From: Spodoptera frugiperda
Taxonomy: Eukaryota > Arthropoda > Insecta > Lepidoptera > Noctuidae
Direction of reading: 5' to 3'
Length of the DNA: 64,000 nt
Assembly: GCF_023101765.2 (NCBI RefSeq)
Contig: NC_064216.1
Span: 11,721,545 to 11,785,544, forward strand
The notes under the pieces are model-generated. The model saw nothing but the letters and a program-made list of their open reading frames with translations, made no database searches and was not told where the DNA came from. Positions 26,501 to 38,300 of the stretch are shown here, in pieces. Each line of letters begins with the position of its first letter. Position 1 is the stretch's first letter. Made by a program: the position numbers and the translations under genes.

Positions 26501-29500
26501 TTCAAGCCTGATGTTCAGTGGAGTGATGTAGTTGCCCTTCCTAATAATGGTTCTCGTCATCTTTTTAAGATGTTCAGCATACGTCGGCTCGTAGTTCGGT
26601 ATCTTCGTCAAGTTGTTGTTTTTAACAGCCATTAGAACTTCTAACAGGAATTTTATACGGGACCTGTGGGTGGAAAGTGATTTTAGGTAAGTTTTTGGTT
26701 TGCGCAAAATGGGTGTTGTTAGCGCATACTTTGCGCAAATGGGTAAATTGTTTACGATTTTTTGGCGTTAAGACAAATTAATAATAAATAAATGTTATGT
26801 AATAAAACTAAGAGATTTATTACTTAATTAATATCTTGAAAATTGTGTGATATGGAATCATTTTCTCTTAATTTTTTTATTTATGGATGGATATACTAGA
26901 CTATGTAAAGCAATACGATAAACTGTACACTTTGTATGAATTCGCTTTACGCGAACGCGCTCGTAAGGGTTAGTTATTTCTTAAAATCAAATAGTTTCTT
27001 AACAAAACAGTAGATAATGAAAACATGTAGTTTTAATTCCTTACCCAGCAGCAGAAGCCTCATTCAGCTTGGCAACTCTTCCCTGTGTGTCATGTATGAA
27101 GTTCTTCAGAGCGAGTGGTTCCTCCTTCCTCAGCACTCCTCCCACACACCGCAGAGCGACCAGAACACACTCTATGTTCTTCTCCGATATAGAGTCCAGG
27201 AGACGGGTCAGAATGTCGTACAGAAGAGTTGCGTGGTAGATCTGTAATAGACATTATAACAGAACGTTTATAATTACGTTCTTAACATAGATTTTTTACC
27301 AGTTCTGTTATGGGTTCTATTACCAAGTGAGGTTATTGGCTCAAATAAGTAAGGTACAAATACAGATTACGTCCTGCTACTAAGAAATTATCGAAATATT
27401 TCAATACTTTGCCTGACCCGGGAATCAACAGAATGTTTATAATAACGTTCTTAACATAGATTTTTTACCAGTTCTGTTATGGGTTCTATTACCAAGTGAG
27501 GTTATTGGCTCAAATAAGTAAGGTACAAATACAGATTTCGTCGTACTGCTGGGAAATTATCGAAATACTTTAATAATAATCTGCCCAACCCGGGAATCGA
27601 CTATAGAGTAAATGCATATTCAATTATTATTCGCCATACATACTCGTCTTCAATTTATAATTAATAATAGTTAAGTGCAAGCAGAGATTTTAAAATTGCA
27701 GCATTTTACCACAGATTTTTGTAAATATGAATACAATTACAACAGATTTTTGTAAATAACTATAAGTATGAATACAATACCTTGAAACTATACAAATGAG
27801 CGAGACACGCCACCAAGTTATCAAGCGTCTTGTCACTGACTGGCTGTGGACTCTGCATCATGTCGTCGAACCGTTTCGATAGCTCTTGTAGGAAGTGGGC
27901 TCCTAGAAAATACAATACATATGATATATAATATAATATTTAATTCTAGTGATTTGTTTAGTTAAGCAAAACCAAAACCCGAAATAACTACATAACTTTT
28001 AAAGTTCCATACTCAATAGGTAAAACAGCCTATTACTAAAGCTCTACCGTTCGTCTGTCGGTCAACAGAGGGCTTAGTAGGAGTTTGTTTTACATTTAAC
28101 GAGCTCGAATCGTGCAATCGATCGAATGAAGAGTGCTATGATTGGTAGGTTCATTCGCACCGGCCAATTAGAGCATCTAGTGCTTCCAAAATGTAGATTT
28201 ATAAGAAGAAGAACGAGGAAAGAAACGCAATACAGTTACTATTGCATTAAGAGTTCCTGTTATGATAGTTGTACTTTGTAGTAATAAATCTTTATATATA
28301 TAATTCTTCTGTAAGTGTGTATGTCACTGAACTTCTCTTAAACGACTGAACCGATTTTGATGAAATTTTTTGTGTGTGATCAAGGGGATCTGAGAATGGT
28401 TTAGACAATTTTGTCCACTGGATAATGTTTTTTAATTAATTTTTAATTTATTAGTAGTTGTTGATTTTGGAATGTTTTACATTGGATCCGACAAATTTTC
28501 AAATTAAAGACGTGTAGACAGGACAACGTCTGTCGGGTCCGCTAGTAAATAAATAAACTTTTATATGACTTACCGATCTCCGACCCAACATTAGCATGTA
28601 AGACGGACACGAGCGCGGCGTGCTCAGCCAGCATTCTGTCGGGCGTGGCGGCCGGCGACACCGTGGCGTCCAGCCACAGCTGCGTCAGCGCCGTGTTCAC
28701 CGAGTTCCTACTGTTGCACTGATACAGGTTCTCTATTGAGGTACAAGCCCAGTGTAGATTTGTACCCGCTAGTTTGTTCAGTATACCTGTAGTGAGAGGA
28801 GGGGAAAGTATGTTAAAGATATGTTATAGTAATATTCTTATGCACATCAATATTAAAAGAGTTAAAGTATTTTGTTGGCTGTTTTTAGATTCTTTTTGTA
28901 AATCATTTTACATAATTTTTATTTGCCAATTTTTTATTTGTATTTATGCTGCATCGTCTGATGCTAAATAAATGTTTTTTCATTCTATATTTTTTGCTCA
29001 TTTTGACGTCTGATGGAGAAAAAAAAAGGAAAAATAACCAGAATTAAAAATCTCTTGTGAAAAATTGTTAAGATTGCTTGTTTTGTGTTGAATTCATTTT
29101 GTTGCACTGCACTAACTACGCTGTCTATTTTTTTTTTAAGTTTCACTATTGAAGCTATTAATAATTGTGACAGTATTGACTAAGTTACTTACTTTTAATT
29201 TGCCTCTTCAGTTGTAGCAGCTGTTTATCCGAACTAGAGTCCTTATTTCTTAAATGTGGTGGGATGTAGACGCCTTTTTCTTCCTGTAATCAAATAAAAA
29301 AAAGCCAACATTAAATTAGGGTTTTACTACAAAGGAGGGTTGGGAGGCTTTTGCAGGTAGTGGGACGATCATGGCTAAAAATTAATAAAATGACTATGAA
29401 TACATTGAACTTATCATACATACATACATACATAGATAGTTAAAGATGGTCTGTTAGTTCGTAACTTTGTTCTATGTCATAAAATAATCCCAAACTTAAA

Positions 29501-32500
29501 GCAATATCTATTCCAACTAATAATCAACCTTACTCCACATACATTTAAAGTCCAATTCAGCTTACCTTTATAATATTGCCTTCCTTATCCCTTTTTCGAC
29601 CATAGATATCTTCCCAAATGTCCGGCTTTTCTTTCTTTTCCACTACAGGAGCTTCTTCATCCAAATCCTCATCATCATCATCATCATCACCAGAAAGATG
29701 TGATATCTCATCATCACTGAAAACTTTACTTAGATCTTCTTCTTTGACAATCTTCTCTTTTTTGTTTGATTGTTTATTTGTCTTTGTGTCTGCTGCAGCT
29801 TTCTTCTCTTCTTTCTGATTGGCTAGTTTTTGTTTCTTTGCTTTCGATGTTTTTGTTGGTTTTTCTGTAATTAAGATTGGATTTGTTATTAATTGATTTA
29901 CAGTATTGACAGTAAGATAAATCATTATACTTTGGTACTACCATTACATTATTACTAAAATGGGGCATATACCAATTAGGTGACTTAATTACTGAACAGA
30001 AGTTCCAATTTTATCAAGTTGACAAGTTGGTTGGTTGGCTAGCAAGTGGCATTAAACCCACTCTTGTACAATAATTCAGATAGAGTATTTTTGAGTTAAT
30101 GGATATCATAACTAATTTTAAAAGTAATTAAGCAGAATTATTAAGTTATAACAGCTAAAATAAAACTACTACACTACATACCTTCAGGAGCATCATCTGT
30201 GCTATAACCGTTTTCTTCTTCACTGTCGCCTTCAATCATGTCTTCATCTCCCTCACTCATTTCTCCATCCCCTTCACTCATTTCTCCATCCCCTTCACTC
30301 ATGTATTCATCTCCTTCACTGCCATCTCCGTCTTCCTCATTCATATCGCCATCTCCCTCACTCATATCCCCATCTTCTTCCTCTCCACTCAAATCTTCAT
30401 CAAACTCTTCTCCGCTTCCCATTTCATCATCAGAACCAAAATCTTCTTCACTATCATTGCTAACTTTTTTATCTTTCTTCTTATTTTTCTTTTTATCTTT
30501 AATTTCTTTTCCAGTTACTGCTGCTAAGTCTTCTTCGAAGTCAGAATCTCCTTCTACTTCTGCTAGATGCTTCTCTGCTGCCACAATCTGTTCTGTGGTT
30601 GATTTGTCACATAATTCTAGTAAATCTGTTGTTGTTGGGTTAGGGAATTTATTGCGTTAGTTTTAATATTTATAATTTGATGAGCCTACAGCTCTGTATA
30701 CAGTTACAGTGTGTTGAAAGCTGTTGATATTTAAGTATTGCTAGAAACTATTTAAATATCACAAAAGATTACAAATAAATCTACATGGTAATAAAAGTAC
30801 TTAAATGATATTAATTAGTATACTGAATGGAATTCGCAACATTAGAAATGTTGTTTTATCTTTTAGAAGGAAAATTTGAATAAACAATACTATGTAGCTA
30901 TGATTTCTCAAACAGGGCAAGCAGAATACTAAACAAAGAACAGAATACAATTGATGGTTAATTTTTAAATTGTTAAAAGGGAAGTACACATATTTATAAT
31001 CCTAAACAAAACACACATAAATAAGTTTGCTTAATAAAAAGGATACAATCAAGTCCATCATCAGCAAAGTAGCTGTTCTTGTTCTTAGTCTTGTTCAGTC
31101 CGAGCTGCTTTTCCAGCTTCTTAATAATCTTGTCTTCTTCCTCATTGGCCTGCTGCAGCATTCTCTTTCTCTGTTCCTCCATCTCATTTTTCAGCTTCTT
31201 TTCTACATTCTTCTCTTTCTGCCGTTCCTTGTTCAGGATGTCTAGTGGTGTTTCCAGTTTTGGTTTCTTTTTCTGAAATAGATAAAGTTGTTGTGATTTT
31301 ATTTCTATGTCTTCAGATTCACAATTGATGTTTGAAAAAATTGTTAAGGAATAGTTTAATTAATCATTAAATGATTATGCATATACCAGTAACATATATC
31401 TTTCTACAAGAGCTAATACCTAAAGGACTAGAAATAATAGATAAAATAAATATGATGCAGGCATATCAGTTCTATCTACTGCCTGCATGAGTTAATATAT
31501 TTAATAATAAGTAATCGGTACAAAAAACGAGTTGAGCGATATACTCAGAATCGCATGTTCCAAAGAGATCAGAGGTGGGTATATAGAAATTGGGAACGAT
31601 CCAACCAAGATGTGACTGATGGGCGGCGACCGGATGATGAAGCCACTAACACATTTTGGCGCAACATCTGGTCGGTGCCTGTTAGCCACACAGAGGATGA
31701 CTGGATCTGTGATGTTGAGCGAAGGTGTGAAACTGTGCCAGAGATGGAGGAGGTGATAATTACCTCCTCTGATGTGAGCAGTGCAGCCTGTTCGGTCCCA
31801 AATTGGAAATCACCGGGGCCAGACGGGCTGCACAACTTCTGGCTCAAATGGTTCACCAGTTCACACTCTCGCTTAGCATCGCAATTCCAGGCAGCTTTAG
31901 AAGCTGGATCGTTGCCCCAATTTCTAACAACAGGCGTTACCCATCTGCTCCATAAATCAGGTAGTTCCACTGAACCCAAAAATTATAGACCAATAACATG
32001 TTTACCAACGGTCTATAAACTTCTTACATCTATTTTGAGAACAAAAATAACAAAACATATTGAAAAACATTCCATTATGTCTGTATCTCAAAATGGATGT
32101 AGGAAGGGGTCTCGTGGAACTAAGGAGCTACTCCTCATTGATATGGTTGTAAGCCAACAGGTTCGTCGGTCCCGAAAGAATTTGTCTACATGCTGGATAG
32201 ATTATAAAAAGGCATATGACTCTGTGCCACATACATGGCTCATGAGGGTGCTGGAGTTGTATAAGATAGATGCAACTCTACGCGCCTTCTTGCAGTCATG
32301 TATGAGGCAATGGAGTACTGTGCTTTGCTATCCGGGATGTAGACAAATTCAAGGGAGTGAAGAACCTGTAAGGATAGTGCGAGGAATATTCCAGGGTGAC
32401 AGTCTGAGCCCACTATGGTTCTGCTTGGCCTTGAATCCTCTCAGTACTTTATTAGAGGCTTCAGGGCTAGGCTATCCTTTGCGGAGAAGGGGTCTAGTCA

Positions 32501-34456
32501 TATCCCACTTGCTTTACATGGATGACCTCAAGTTGTTTGCTCCAAATAACAAACAACTGATGGAACTACTGAAAATAACTGAAAAATTTAGTAGTTCCAT
32601 CAGAATGGAATTTGGAGTAGATAAATGTGCTGTCATGCATGTGAAGCGAGGATGTCCGCAAATGATACTTACAAGTACCTGGGTATGTCAGAGGGATTAG
32701 GCATTAATGGACCGGACATGAAGCAATCGTTACGGGAACGCTTCTTTGGCCGCATGAATAAAGTGCTGAAAAGTTCATTATCAGGCGGAAACAAGGTGCG
32801 AGCCTATAACGGTTGGGTCATGCCGGTTCTAATGTATTCTTTTGGTATACTCAAGTGGACTCAGACTGAACTTGACACTCTGGATAGGCGAGTCCGAACA
32901 TTGCTGACTGCAAATCGTATGCATCACCCTCGTTCATCGATCATGAGGTTGTACATCCCGCGGAAGTGTGGGGGTCGAGGCTTGTTAAATGCTAAGACCC
33001 TTCACAACCGTGAGGTGTGCAACCTCAGGGAATATTTCCTGAAAGTAAACGAGGGTATGCATCGAGAAGTAGCGGCAGTGGACAATGGATTCACTCCACT
33101 ATCTTTAGCAAAAGAGAACTGGCGCAAACCTGTGGTACTAAGCGTCAATGACCGCAAGGAGGTATGGCATAGCAAGGAGCTCCATGGACGCTTCTTCCGG
33201 GCCCTTCATGGACCCAGTGTAGATTTTCTGGCGTCCGTATCTTGGCTACGATTCAGTAATCTCTTTGGAGAAACTGAAGGATTTGTCTGTGCAATTATGG
33301 ACGAAGTTATCCTTACGAATAACTACCGGAAATATATTATTAAGGATGGGACCGTTGACATATGTCGGGCATGTCATAGTCCTGGTGAATCCATAAGACA
33401 TATAATTTCTGGTTGTGGTCGTTTGGCTAATGGTGAATATTTGCATAGACATAATCAGGTGGCCAAGATTATCCACCAGCAACTTGCTTTGCACTACCAA
33501 CTTGTTGAGTTTGAGGTTCCATACTACAAGTATGCGCCCGATCCAGTTCTCGAAAACGGCCATATCACGTTGTACTGGGATCGATCTATCATCACTGACA
33601 GGACTATTGTAGCCAACAAACCTGATATAGTGGTGATAGACCGACAAGCGCGCCGCACGATGATAATCGATATCACCATCCCTCATGACGAGAACCTCGT
33701 GAAAGCTGAAAAAGATAAACAAATAAAATATCTTGACTTGGCTCACGAGGTTGTCGACATGTGGAATGTGGATTCGGCTATCGTTGTGCCGATAGTCGTG
33801 TCGGCCAACGGTTTAATACCCAACAGCCTCGACAACCACCTTAGAAGGCTGGGGTTGGGCGGATGGATCAAGGGCCTGATGCAGAAGGCAGTACTCCTCG
33901 AAACGGCACGTATTGTGAGGAGGTTTCTGTCTCTGGAGCCCTAACCACCGGTAGCTTGGACCATGCTCCCGCTACTGGTTGGCTCCTATTTTTATATTTT
34001 TAAATGTTATTTTGTTTTTTTTTATTTTTATAAGTAATGTTTAAAAATAAAATTTTTGGGGTGTTTTAAATAAATATATGGAGTAATATAATTTTGTGAC
34101 ACAATCTACGATAGTATTAAGGTTTTACTAATATTAATGTAATTATCAATAAGGTACTGAAGATACAGAAATTTCAAAGGAAATATAACTTCCTTCCATG
34201 CATCCTGATCACAATAAAATAACATTATACTGATATGTTGAATTACCTTAACTTCCACTTTTGGTTCAGGAGATTCTGCAGGTCTTTTGACAAACCTGCC
34301 AGCTGTGTACACTGGCTGCTGCTTCTCAACATTCTTCTTCAAATAATGTTCCTGCCGGTGCACCTTTTTCTGCAGACGTTTCTGTTTCCGAAGCGCTTTC
34401 CTCGTGTTTTCGAATTGAGGTTTGGCGTTGGACTTGTTTTTCTTCATTTTAGACAT
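23505..34456 (-). CDS. Nom1: NOM1: nucleolar MIF4G/MA3-domain protein
   Basis: NOM1 (yeast Sgd1) is a nucleolar factor for 18S rRNA/40S biogenesis. I traced 13 exons: 34456-34247, 31272-31047, 30625-30182, 29864-29566, 29283-29193, 28786-28574, 27902-27781, 27241-27045, 26663-26488, 26029-25845, 25251-25087, 24604-24473 and 23801-23505. All junctions are GT-AG and phases agree; the sum is 2757 nt, 918 residues (human about 860). In order: a lysine-rich N-terminus (MSKMKKNKSN), a coiled-coil-like basic segment, a long acidic region (exons 3-4), the conserved VYIPPHLRN box (exon 5), MIF4G (exons 6-8, about 425-620), the WWVVGSAWEG box (exon 10) and MA3 (exons 11-13, containing GQQEREIVHVLLACCLQEKT and ending at LHESKLKF). 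The exon order and conserved boxes match NOM1 closely. Introns hold repeats, including a LINE in intron 1. It is divergent from ATAD1 on the other strand. Confidence 0.95.
23850..24010 (+). repeat. LINE/RTE-like tail in NOM1 intron 12
   Basis: It contains 'aaatcggaccagtagttccg' and 'gagattagcgcgtccaaaca', a widespread insect retroelement 3' tail, ending in AT repeats. It lies downstream of the exon 13 acceptor on the plus-strand map, within the intron between exons 13 and 12. Confidence 0.55.
24297..24425 (+). repeat. Dispersed repeat with 'cccatggatacccgcaacac' core
   Basis: A non-coding repeat family marked by 'caaacgagc', 'cgcccatggatacccgcaac' and 'gtgcgttgcc'. Related copies lie at 25636-25760 and 43377-43530, and a fragment at 26196-26250. 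It is found inside introns only. Confidence 0.55.
25483..25625 (-). repeat. Intronic repeat copy, pair with 36540-36680
   Basis: The reverse complement of this stretch matches 36540-36680: 'agagagtaaa', 'ggatcctccgacca' region, 'gcctggcaggctttttgcc', 'gttgggattttctc' and 'catgtaaacttcat' occur in the same order, with substitutions. It is a short interspersed element of unknown class. Confidence 0.55.
26345..26455 (-). mobile_element. tRNA-derived SINE head
   Basis: On the minus strand it reads 'ctgcctcgttggccgagtgg' followed by 'tcggtttctattccaggg', the A- and B-box layout of the SINE at 20510. It lies in the NOM1 intron between exons 9 and 10 and is too diverged to be a functional tRNA. Confidence 0.65.
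27259..27600. repeat. Tandem 170-bp duplication in a NOM1 intron
   Basis: Two direct copies start at 27259 and 27429. They share 'acgttcttaacatagatttt' and 'gttattggctcaaataagta' and end in 'cccgggaatc'. They lie in the intron between exons 7 and 8, right after the exon 8 acceptor on this map. A few substitutions separate the copies, indicating a fairly recent duplication. Confidence 0.85.
28088..28185. repeat. Diverged CCAAT-palindrome repeat
   Basis: A degraded member of the hairpin family at 17192, 37765 and 47418: 'gtgctatgattggtaggttc' followed by 'attcgcaccggccaattaga'. Arm pairing is imperfect. It lies in a NOM1 intron. Confidence 0.45.
28289..28545 (+). mobile_element. Non-autonomous Helitron-like element
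   Basis: It begins TC-TTTATATATATAATTC, carries 'ctgaaccgattttgatgaaa', and ends with a short hairpin (the 'gacaacgtctgtcgg' region) followed by CTAG. The flanking bases are A on the left and T on the right, as expected for Helitron insertion between A and T. No coding sequence is present. Class assignment rests on these end features only. Confidence 0.55.
30238..30440 (-). repeat. Degenerate coding repeat in the NOM1 acidic region
   Basis: Within NOM1 exon 3 a short unit of the kind MSEGDGE/MSEGDGD is repeated about seven times. On DNA it is a 21-24 bp minisatellite ('tcacctccatct'-like). It lengthens the acidic stretch typical of nucleolar proteins. Copy number probably varies between individuals. 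Confidence 0.8.
31508..34035 (+). mobile_element. Dong/R4-like LINE, 5'-truncated and internally deleted
   Basis: A non-LTR retrotransposon antisense in NOM1 intron 1. The first frame (SNRYKKRVERYTQNR from about 31513, first Met 31555, to 32700) carries reverse transcriptase motifs: NWKSPGPDG, KNYRPITCLP, GIFQGDSLSP and the YMDD box in LLYMDDLKLFA. The second frame (from about 32659 to 33944) resumes at NDTYKYLG and holds a Cys/His motif C-x2-C-x8-H-x4-C and a restriction-like endonuclease motif (KPDIVVID, then MIIDITIP), which together with YMDD point to the R4/Dong clade. Between HVKRG and NDTYKYLG the frame shifts and some residues expected there are missing, so the copy is defective. The 5' portion, with the N-terminal zinc fingers, is absent. 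Confidence 0.85.
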
Positions 34457-35351
34457 TATATAAAGCTTACAAATACAGAATACTTCTCAAAATCTATCTT
34501 ATACACAAATATAACACACTATTTTGAGGTTATGTTCAATATTTACAGATTCCACGAGTGTCACATGAAGTCTGACATTTGAAATTTGACAATGCCCCAT
34601 CTGTCTATTGTTCCTACTTCGTTCGGAAACAGAATAGTAGTAGTAGTACTTTTCCTTGAAGCACATTTTGAAAACAAAAAGGTAAAATATTATGATTTAC
34701 TCCATCTAAATTATTATGATGTCTGTGATATAAAATTATTGCGAATATTCAGTCCGACTATTTGTACAGGATTATGAAACGGGAAAACCGACGAGCATGC
34801 ATGAAAAGACTGATGACTGTTGATGAAGCGAAAGAAGTGTGTAAGAACCGTGGCAATTGGCGTTCCATTGTCTCTGCCTACCCCCATGGGAGACAGGCGT
34901 GAGGTTATGTATGTAAGTATGTATGAAACGGGAATTTCAGAACATTTTTCTAACGTCTTTGTTCAGAAACGTTTTGGCGCAAGCGTTTCATTACACGTAT
35001 AGATTACAATTTTAAAAGTAACTTTGGATTCCATTCTGTGAATTCAAGACTATTTATATAGTTGCTTAACGTTTTGATTATTAAATTCCTAGTTTTTATA
35101 AAAAATATGTTTATTTAAACTTAAGTTTGTCACTGTACTTTTAAGAAACAAGAACTGAGCGTGCATGTGTATGCATAGAACGGAACAATGACAGTTTAGA
35201 AAAATTTGTCTATGTCAAAAATTCACAAAGGCATGACGGCTGTTACTTTTTTGTGAAGAAATTCCAAAATTATTAATAAATCGAAGAGCACACGGTTTTT
35301 AACATCAGCTCCGTGTTTTGATTGTGATAAGTGACTTATTTCCCTGACGGC
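34457..35351. promoter_or_regulatory. Shared divergent promoter region of NOM1 and ATAD1
   Basis: Only 895 bp separate the NOM1 start codon (minus) from the ATAD1 start codon (plus). Both are broadly expressed housekeeping genes, so a bidirectional or paired promoter is plausible. No TATA box was found. About 34848-34925 is a dispersed repeat ('ggcgttccattgtctctgcc', then 'tacccccatgggagacaggc'), which limits the likely regulatory DNA to its two sides. Confidence 0.5.
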
Positions 35352-38300
35352 ATGATGGTGGAAGGGTCAGCGTTTACGCGGAACGATGTGTTCCAAATGG
35401 CTATAAGGGTTGCTTTTGTGTCCGCTGTGACTTATTTTTCAATAAAATGGCTCGTGAACCAGATAGACCCAACGTCCAAGAGTCGGAAGAAGGCTGAGGA
35501 GCGTGCCCGCGAACAGTTACGCAAGTAAGTATCGATCCGTTCTTTACGTCATAACACCAGAATTTTTACGTATTTTTAATCTAATTTCTTTTTAGAATGT
35601 GTAAAAAATGCTAATTAGAGCTCATAAATCAATTCTCATTGCCATACACACTCATGGATATAGCTAACCTATATTACAACCTTAGAAATGTGTTTATCTG
35701 CTAATGACAGATAATCCTGCTAATCATTACATCTCATTGCGTGTTTATTGTGTTGCCAATTCAAGATCATTACTATTGTGAGAGTATGATAAACTATTTG
35801 AAATTGTCTAAAGACATGACATATTCACTAACAACAGCTGTATAATAATTTCTTTTTTTTTTTGTTTAAAGCCGCTGGTCATGAGCCTGTGTAAAAAAGG
35901 TACAACCAGCATAGGTACATTTCAGTTTTAGTAGTCCTTCAGAGATTTTTTATGATATATAGGATAGTAGGCACATATTTTTAATATTTAGATTGAGATT
36001 TTGAATTTTATATTGATATAAATAAATAGAAATACTCATTAAAAGGGGAAAATTAAAAAAAAAGCCTTCAGGGATTGGTCCATCTATTTTCATCATTCCT
36101 ATTGGATTTCCTCTTGTTCTTCCTTGACTCTTATTACTTGGATTAATTGGCAGTAATGTTATATTACCCCCATTTTTTATAGGTAGCAAGTTTACAGCCA
36201 AACATTAGCCATAAGCCTAGACAAAGCCTAGCCTGTTTTAAATTAAAAAAAATCTTAAACTTATTTCTCTAGTCTATACTATGTTATAGACTGCTTTTTT
36301 TTATTATCACGACAATAAGCTTCTTGTTAGACCAGTGATCCTGAAATAGGATTGAAGAATTCATATTATATACTTGGAAAACACTCTGATTTTACCCCAG
36401 ATTATAATAATATTCTAAAATTATCATAATGCTCATGAATGAAACATTAAAACATGAATTATGTATTACATTCATGAAGTTACATTACAAGTTGGAAATA
36501 AGATTTCCATTGAAGTGTGATTTTATGATAACCTGAATGGAACTTTAGGGAACAGAGAGTAAAATTCCCTTAAGTAAAGGAGGATCCTCCGACCAGGCGA
36601 GGTGTTCGTGCCTGGCAGGCTTTTTGCCTGACTATTGCTTGTTGGGATTTTCTCTTCATGTAAACTTCATAGTAAAGGCTAATCCTGTGATAGTGGCATT
36701 TGATATAAATAATGGAATAAAATAAATTCTAAATTCCCCTGTTATTTTCAGGGGAAAAACTGGTATGATGATGATAATTGTGTTAGTGACATATTTTGTT
36801 ATCAAGTTAAAAGTTGGTTTATAAAATAAGTGTTAGGTATCGTAAATTATTCATTCATGCTCTCCATTTTTTAATAACATGCCATATTTATTATTATGTT
36901 ATTGGCTTACTCACTGTGTGATGAGCTGCTCATGAATATGAGCCTCTTGCATGACTTTAAACTAGTCGAGTTCATTGTCAAAGAGTTATATGAGTAAGCC
37001 GATAACATAATAATTAATTTAGTATGTCTCACGAAAGTTATAATAACATTCCATATTCAAGAAAAAATACTGCTTTCCTAATTTATAAAATTGAATGATT
37101 ATCTTTATCCAATGTTTTATGTTGTTTCATGAATATGTGCTTCAAAGACATGAGATTTTTACATGGTTTAATATATTGGAACAGTTTAATTAAATAAATA
37201 AATATCAAATTAAGAATTTATAAAGGTATCTCTGGTTTTCCTAATAATGTTAAAATGTTCAAATCTCATGTCTTACGGCTGAAATGAATAACTAATCTTA
37301 ATACAAAATTCTTGGATCTATAGTGGTTTGACATAAACATGCTACAAATAATATTATCCAACCATATTATTCCAAGAATTGTATTGAGATCAATTATTAA
37401 TTTCTGCCGATATTTTAAACTTGTATCTGATCTCTACATGTGGCTGTTATTTTAACTAATATGTGGCTTAACAGCACAGCTTAACTGCAGATGGCATGTT
37501 AGTTACCAATCATCTGGCTTTCCACCAACACCTTGCTATAGTAATTTTATTTTGAGGGGGGGGGGAGGGGGAATACACCCAATAGGAGAAGGGATATAAT
37601 GAGAAGGGTATAATAAAGGTATAGCAGCTTTTAAAAAGGTAATATTATTAGACCATTTTTGTAAGCAGAAATCTTGCAGATTAAAATAAAAACATACTAT
37701 TTATGTCTGGGTTTGTGTTAAAACTGCAAACAGGCTCAGAGGGACAATTACTCAATGTTTTTGGAAACGAGAGCGCGTTCGGCGGTCTGATTGGTTGGTT
37801 CATTCGCGCCGACCAATCAGAACGCCGAACTCTCGTTTCGTTTTCGTTCAACATAAAGTAAACTCGTACTAAGAATACTGACTGCAGTAAGACGTCAGAC
37901 AAGCGTTAGTTTAGTTATAACTATATTTGCAATGACGACACATTGTACTTGCAGTGATCCCAATCAAAAACAGCCTATCATTATACGAACAATACGTTTT
38001 ATCACAACCAGCCCCTATTTCCTCCACCCACATGCATCTGCAGTTAAAATGTCAATAAATAGAGCTTGCTAGTTGCATGAGCGTGATGTCCACATCTCCG
38101 AACTGTTATAATAAACGGCCACTGTATAGACCATGCATGTGTTAAGGATGTCTTGCAGAGCGGGGCTCGGCAACAAGCACTCCATCGCGCTGGACAAGCT
38201 CACTGACCACGAGATGATCATCGCTTCACAGCTGGTGGTGCCTGATGAGATCAGTGTAAGTTGGTTTTTGTATTCTATTTAATTAATGTACTTGGATAAA

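Noticed and set aside
30238..30660. 140-residue Ser/Pro-rich plus-strand open frame
   Set aside because: It is the antisense reading of the NOM1 acidic exon 3; the minus strand has conserved splice sites and gene context.
35331..35351. Upstream start of ATAD1 at 35331
   Set aside because: The codon is GTG; the ATG at 35352 follows directly and gives the family's usual N-terminus.
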